Assembly: GCA_964635875.1 (NCBI GenBank)
Contig: CAZWRK010000083.1
Coordinates: 1-18,465 of the forward strand
Direction of reading: 5' to 3'
Origin: CAZWRK01 sp964635875
GTDB lineage: Bacteria > Pseudomonadota > Gammaproteobacteria > Burkholderiales > Aquaspirillaceae
DNA length: 18,465 nucleotides
The notes under the pieces are model-generated. The model was not told the origin of the DNA. It saw nothing but the letters and a program-made list of their open reading frames with translations, and ran no database searches. A program made the position numbers and the translations under genes. This document shows, piece after piece, positions 15,301-18,465 of this stretch (the stretch's first letter is position 1; the number at the start of each line of letters is the position of its first letter).

Positions 15301-16186
15301 TAAAATCGAGCCTCGCCCGCTCTCTTTTGTCCCGCCGCCGCTGGCGCATGATCGCCCTGCAGTCTTGCCCGAGATTGCCATGAAGGTTACGGCCTTGCGT
15401 TATGCCAACCGTGACTTGGGACGCGCTGAAGGCGTGTTGGTGCCGCGTGGGCAGGGCTGGGCGATTGAATCTTTGCAGCTGAACAATGCAGATGGTCAGC
15501 TTCACTTGCAGGCGCTCCCCGATGGTGCGGGGGTGTCGGTGCGTTTGGATGGCCGCAATTTTGGGGGCTTTGTGGAGCGCATGAGCGGAAGTTCGGCGCT
15601 GGTGCAGGGCAAAGGGGTGCTGTCGGGACAGTTGCGCTGGGGCGACGGCACGTTGCCGCTGCATTTACCGAGTCTGGATGGCACGTTGCAGCTGACCTTG
15701 GAGCAAGGCGCGTTTGCCCACGTTCAACCCGGTGCGGCCAAACTATTGAGCATTTTTAGCTTGGAATCGGTGCTGCGTCGCCTGCGTTTAGATTTTCGGG
15801 ATGTGTTTGGCGAAGGCATGGCGTTTGATCGTTTAGCGGGTACCGCGTATTTTCACCAAGGACGGGCGCGCACGGGCGAAGCAGGGGTGCACGTCTCGGG
15901 CGCGATTGCCAATATTGCGATGCGTGGCGAGCTAGACTTAGTCAACGAAGTGCAGCAGATGCGGATTGAAATTGAACCGAAACTGTCGGGCAGTTTGGCT
16001 TTGGCGGGGGCGGTGCTGGCGAATCCGGTGATGGGCATGGCGGCGTTGGCCGCGCAAAAAGCTTTTGATAATCCTTTTGGCCGGTTGTTAAGTCTGACCT
16101 ATGAAGTCAGTGGCCGTTTGAATGATCCGCAAGTGCGGCGCGTGAGCGAATCCACAGAACAGGACAAACATGGACGCAAACCTTAA
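12356..16186 (+). CDS. yhdP: YhdP family AsmA-like envelope protein (TIGR02099)
   Basis: A protein of about 1276 residues, close to the 1266 of E. coli YhdP. One N-terminal membrane segment (about 26-48, RWLLGGIVLAVWGIHVWGL) is followed by KPELERRLSAEMGRPITIGQLQAGW, the typical start of the AsmA-like periplasmic part. A long series of beta-strand repeats makes the DUF3971/AsmA_2 region, ending in the family's conserved C-terminal part, rich in LSIFSLESVLRRLRLDF and LAGAVLANPVMGMAA. YhdP, with TamB and YdbH, moves phospholipid to the outer membrane across the periplasm in E. coli. The start is uncertain: no ATG precedes the membrane segment, so TTG 12356 or a nearby downstream TTG must be used, and no clear Shine-Dalgarno is seen. 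The gene diverges from glnE, and its 3' end overlaps the amidase gene by 17 bases. Confidence 0.9.
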   Translation: MNTLKTYFAHLPLLATLRRLLRACRWLLGGIVLAVWGIHVWGLPAIVAYKPELERRLSAEMGRPITIGQLQAGWSSSGRIRLDLNQFHLAAIAGGPALTLRHLQAELAWSSLLTWSPQFARLDLDSPSVDLARDAQGRLWLNGIDLSKGSSDGQFVSWLLQQEQIRIHRARLTWSDAQAGLVGMQWQDGEISLERGWFTHDLQLTATPPNDWVGHLRARLVWQGDHLAEWETWRGHFELDIGGAQFSAWQRYLAWMRSVPAGQGQTRLRIDFERGALSRLEANFAIQDVSVRLSPEEEPLLLPQLAGQVLFKVLPSGRWQLRAQDLVAKTASGVLLDRASVEAEWMAGRNGDGFLSVDRLDLEALGPIFRRLPLDQTPVWKHFSPSGFIETARLSWQGELPTPSRYQFSGQFRRLGWQGNAILPTVSGLSGSMKFTEADGALALKSFEKSQLILPAVFAAPLQFDELQAEVNWQRQASGVNLDVRRVAFANADVAGEVAGRYQWQPQHAGTIDFSGQLSRAKANRVHAYLPLQAGHDTRTWLAEALRSGEVVSSQFTLQGDLDRFPFEKGGGVFRVESEVRAANLKYAPDWPEITDIDGQLIFDNQRMDIIAQHARTQGVALQSVRATLPDITQHAPTLEVQGQAQGATQHFFAFLASSPLDAVLGHLAKQSQAQGNGHLNLRLRIPLAKTHQTQVKGEYDFQRNRLRLPAPIPEAQNVTGRLSFTEKGATIQNLALSTLGGAARLSAVTRADGKLDFDLKGVAESAAIQAAFLPAAMQSLLSGRSGYRAQFRIGDGLEQLTVRSDLTGITLNAPEPLFKAATEARAFELQLTPSAEHTHRLALSLGADTQLALRLDGQAHILAGALQHGRQDAMTLPQQGWRLNLAMPVFRLDDWRPLIEGVIAAGDPSDSEMPALRAQLQTARLELKNRVLSNVSAQLTPTAEGGWGVTVQSDVLAGRGHLATGLKKLTFDLSRLQLPLPKIEPRPLSFVPPPLAHDRPAVLPEIAMKVTALRYANRDLGRAEGVLVPRGQGWAIESLQLNNADGQLHLQALPDGAGVSVRLDGRNFGGFVERMSGSSALVQGKGVLSGQLRWGDGTLPLHLPSLDGTLQLTLEQGAFAHVQPGAAKLLSIFSLESVLRRLRLDFRDVFGEGMAFDRLAGTAYFHQGRARTGEAGVHVSGAIANIAMRGELDLVNEVQQMRIEIEPKLSGSLALAGAVLANPVMGMAALAAQKAFDNPFGRLLSLTYEVSGRLNDPQVRRVSESTEQDKHGRKP

Positions 16187-17006
16187 TCAAGACTCGCAGG
16201 GAGTCAAATTTGCCGCCGTACAAATGGTGTCGGGTACTGTCGTCGCCGACAATTTGGCGCGGGCGCGGGAATGGGTCGCCGAGGCGGCTGCACAGGGCGC
16301 GCAGTGGGTGGTGTTGCCCGAGTATTTCGCGCTGATGGGCCAGCATGATGGCGATAAAGTTGCGGTGCGCGAGGTCTTTGGGCAGGGGCCGATGCAGGAA
16401 ACGTTGGCCGAATTGGCGCAGCAGCACGGTATTTATTTGGTCGGCGGCACGATTCCGCTTGATGCAGGCGTATCGGATAAAGTCTGGAATAGTTGTTTAG
16501 TGTTTGACCCGAGCGGGCAATGTGTGAGCCGTTACGACAAAATTCATTTGTTTGGGTTTTCTGGTTTGGGCGAACGTTATGCCGAAGCTGATTCGATTGT
16601 GGCCGGTCATACGCGCACGGTCGTCGAAGCCCCATTTGGGCGGGTTGGTTTGTCGGTTTGTTATGATCTGCGTTTTCCCGAACTGTTTCGAGGCATGGGC
16701 GAACTGGCCGCAATTGTCTTGCCTGCAGCATTTACCGCGACCACCGGCGAGGCGCATTGGGAGCCGCTGCTGCGCAGCCGTGCTATCGAAAATCAGTGTT
16801 ATGTGATTGCGTCGGCACAGGGCGGCCTGCATCAAAATGGCCGCCGAACTCACGGCCACAGCATGATTATCGACCCGTGGGGACGGATTGTGGCCGAGCT
16901 GCCGAGCGGCGAAGGGGTGGTCTGCGCGGACCTCTCGATGACATTAACCGAATCTATTCGCACGCGTTTACCCGCGCTGCGCCACCGTGTTTTCAAGGAA
17001 AGTTAA
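16170..17006 (+). CDS. Nitrilase-superfamily amidase, Nit1-like (deaminated glutathione amidase)
   Basis: A 278-residue carbon-nitrogen hydrolase with the catalytic triad Glu51 (VLPEYFALMG), Lys124 (RYDKIHLFGF) and Cys164 (LSVCYDLRFPELFR). The YDKIHLFD/GF and YDLRFPELFR segments are those of the Nit1 branch, which hydrolyses deaminated glutathione, a side product of transaminases, to alpha-ketoglutarate and Cys-Gly. This metabolite-repair role comes from characterised relatives and is inferred here. ATG 16170 has AGGA five bases upstream and begins inside the end of yhdP (17-base overlap). The length is normal for the family and no residue is missing. tldD follows after three bases, so yhdP, this gene and tldD form one transcription unit. 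A broader-range omega-amidase cannot be excluded. Confidence 0.88.
   Translation: MDANLNQDSQGVKFAAVQMVSGTVVADNLARAREWVAEAAAQGAQWVVLPEYFALMGQHDGDKVAVREVFGQGPMQETLAELAQQHGIYLVGGTIPLDAGVSDKVWNSCLVFDPSGQCVSRYDKIHLFGFSGLGERYAEADSIVAGHTRTVVEAPFGRVGLSVCYDLRFPELFRGMGELAAIVLPAAFTATTGEAHWEPLLRSRAIENQCYVIASAQGGLHQNGRRTHGHSMIIDPWGRIVAELPSGEGVVCADLSMTLTESIRTRLPALRHRVFKES
16995..17002 (+). promoter_or_regulatory. Shine-Dalgarno site fixing the tldD start
   Basis: AAGGAAAG lies seven bases before ATG 17010, favouring it over the TTG at 17007, which would be only four bases away. Confidence 0.65.
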
Positions 17007-17009
17007 TTG

Positions 17010-18452
17010 ATGAATCATGATCTGATGAGCGTAGCCCGCTCGACATTGCTGGAGCCTGCGGGCATTGATGATGCGGCGATTGAGTCGGTGTTTTCGACCC
17101 TCAACGCCCACGCGCTAGACGATGCCGATTTGTATTTTGAATACACCCGCAGCGAGGGTTGGAGTCTCGAAGAAGGCATTGTGAAAGCCGGTAGCTTTAA
17201 TATCGACCAAGGGGTTGGGGTGCGGGCGGTGTCGGGGGAAAAGACCGCGTTTGCCTACTCGGACGACATTAGCTTGAGTGCCTTACAGGCGGCAGCGCAA
17301 GCGACCCGCGCCATTTCGAGCGTGGGCGGCGATGGTCGGGTGGCGGCGGCGCAGGCGGTGCAAGGGCATACCTTGTATTCGGCGCTCGATCCGATTGCGA
17401 GCTTGGATGCGGTGGCGAAAGTCGCCATGCTCGAAAAAATTGAAAAGATGGCGCGGGCGATTGATCCACGGGTGTTGCAGGTGATGGCGAGCGTGGCGGC
17501 CGAATATGACGTGGTGTACATCGCACGTCGGGATGGCCGTCGGGCGGCGGATGTGCGGCCATTGGTGCGCTTGTCGATTACGGTGATTGCCGAGCAGCAA
17601 GGCCGCCGTGAACAAGGCAGCGCGGGTGGCGGCGGTCGTTTTGATTTTGCCTACTTTACCGACGAAGTTTTGATGAGTTATGCCAAGAAAGCGGTGCATC
17701 AAGCCTTGGTGAATTTGGAGGCGCGACCGGCTCCGGCGGGGCAGATGACGGTGGTGCTCGGCAATGGCTGGCCGGGGGTGTTGCTGCACGAGGCGATTGG
17801 TCACGGTTTAGAAGGCGATTTCAATCGCAAGGGTACGTCGGCGTTTGCCGGTAAAGTCGGGCAACGGGTCGCGGCGGCAGGGGTGACGGTGGTGGACGAT
17901 GGCACGATTGCCGATCGGCGTGGCTCGTTGAATATCGACGATGAAGGCAATCCGACTTCACGCACGGTATTGATTGAAGACGGCATTTTGAAAGGCTATA
18001 TGCAAGATGCCATGAATGCGCGCTTGATGGGCGTGGCTCCGACCGGCAATGGCCGTCGTGAATCGTACGCCAGCATTCCGATGCCGCGCATGACGAATAC
18101 TTTCATGATGGGCGGCGACTTGGAGGCCGAAGAAATTATCGCATCGGTGAAAGACGGTATTTATGCGGTGAATTTTGGCGGGGGTCAGGTCGATATTACC
18201 AGCGGGAAATTTGTGTTTTCTGCAAGCGAGGCGTGGAAAGTCGAAAACGGTAAATTGCAGTATCCGGTGAAGGGCGCAACGTTGATTGGCGATGGCCCGG
18301 CGGTGCTGAATTATGTGTCGATGATCGGTAATGACATGATGCTGGATTCGGGTGTTGGTGTCTGTGGCAAAGAAGGTCAAAGTGTACCGGTTGGGGTGGG
18401 GCAGCCGACGTTACGGATTGATGGCGGTTTGACGATTGGCGGGACGGTGTAA
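17010..18452 (+). CDS. tldD: Metalloprotease TldD
   Basis: A 480-residue TldD, the zinc-bearing subunit of the TldD/TldE (PmbA) heterodimer that degrades unfolded peptides and, in E. coli, matures microcin B17 and processes CcdA. The HExxxH motif is HEAIGH (His260, Glu261, His265), and the third ligand is the conserved C-terminal Cys452 in GVGVCGKEGQ. The N-terminal half carries the family elements LYFEYTRSEGWSLEEGIVK and GVGVRAVSGEKTAFAYSDD; the C-terminal part has NIDDEGNPTSRTVLIEDG and MPRMTNTFM. The length matches the E. coli protein, and the end at 18452 is natural, so the gene is complete. It follows the amidase gene after three bases. The partner tldE is not in the window. The remaining 13 bases end in a T-run without a visible stem. 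Confidence 0.97.
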   Translation: MNHDLMSVARSTLLEPAGIDDAAIESVFSTLNAHALDDADLYFEYTRSEGWSLEEGIVKAGSFNIDQGVGVRAVSGEKTAFAYSDDISLSALQAAAQATRAISSVGGDGRVAAAQAVQGHTLYSALDPIASLDAVAKVAMLEKIEKMARAIDPRVLQVMASVAAEYDVVYIARRDGRRAADVRPLVRLSITVIAEQQGRREQGSAGGGGRFDFAYFTDEVLMSYAKKAVHQALVNLEARPAPAGQMTVVLGNGWPGVLLHEAIGHGLEGDFNRKGTSAFAGKVGQRVAAAGVTVVDDGTIADRRGSLNIDDEGNPTSRTVLIEDGILKGYMQDAMNARLMGVAPTGNGRRESYASIPMPRMTNTFMMGGDLEAEEIIASVKDGIYAVNFGGGQVDITSGKFVFSASEAWKVENGKLQYPVKGATLIGDGPAVLNYVSMIGNDMMLDSGVGVCGKEGQSVPVGVGQPTLRIDGGLTIGGTV

Positions 18453-18465
18453 CACCTTAATTTTT

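Noticed and set aside
18453..18465. Terminator after tldD
   Set aside because: A T-run is visible but no inverted repeat precedes it within the window.
1..18465. CRISPR array, tRNA, rRNA or insertion sequence
   Set aside because: Reading by eye found no regularly spaced repeats, cloverleaf-like stretch or transposase; the space is nearly all assigned to genes.

Overview
The window looks like a draft-assembly piece (two runs of exactly 100 N) of a Gram-negative proteobacterial chromosome. The block glnE / yhdP / nitrilase-family amidase / tldD, a YhdP-type envelope protein and GC-rich codon use point to a Betaproteobacterium, possibly Neisseriales-like. The taxonomic call is inference from gene content and order; no rRNA or other marker is present.

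Region 1 (1-1043) is the right end of a probable anti-phage module. It holds the C-terminal part of an ABC/SMC-like AAA ATPase (PtuA type), followed with an ATGA overlap by a complete PtuB-type HNH nuclease. This stretch is visibly richer in A/T than what follows, as expected for imported defence DNA.

Region 2 (1128-8409) is the most interesting part: seven plus-strand genes, each overlapping the next by 1 to 13 bases, so there is no intergenic base in more than 7 kb. In order they encode a ketoacyl synthase III / OleA-like condensing enzyme, an OleD-like NAD(P)-dependent short-chain dehydrogenase of the 3-beta-HSD/epimerase type, a metallo-beta-lactamase-fold hydrolase with full metal ligands, a PaaK/coenzyme-F390-synthetase-like adenylating enzyme, an ATP-grasp ligase, a GNAT/FemAB-like putative acyltransferase (interrupted by an assembly gap) and a Rieske mononuclear-iron oxygenase. 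Together they read as a small-molecule pathway: acyl-thioester condensation, ketone reduction, acid activation, amide or ester formation, acyl transfer and oxidation. I cannot match it to a characterised product. No carrier protein, transporter or regulator lies in the cluster.

Region 3 (8415-12292, minus strand) holds glnE, the bifunctional glutamine synthetase adenylyltransferase/adenylyl-removing enzyme, with a polytopic membrane protein (DUF2157-like) directly downstream. The N-gap inside glnE is an assembly artefact: the same 55 bases flank it on both sides, and collapsing them restores one continuous reading frame of 895 codons.

Region 4 (12356-18452, plus strand) is a housekeeping operon divergent from glnE: yhdP (AsmA-like envelope lipid-transport protein), a Nit1-type amidase overlapping it by 17 bases, and tldD, the metalloprotease subunit. 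Region 2 therefore sits between a conserved housekeeping block and a defence module, as expected for an accessory island. The only stretches without genes are the 84 bases before the operon, 39 bases between glnE and the membrane protein, 63 bases between glnE and yhdP and a few bases elsewhere. No tRNA, rRNA, CRISPR array, insertion sequence or clear factor-independent terminator was seen.
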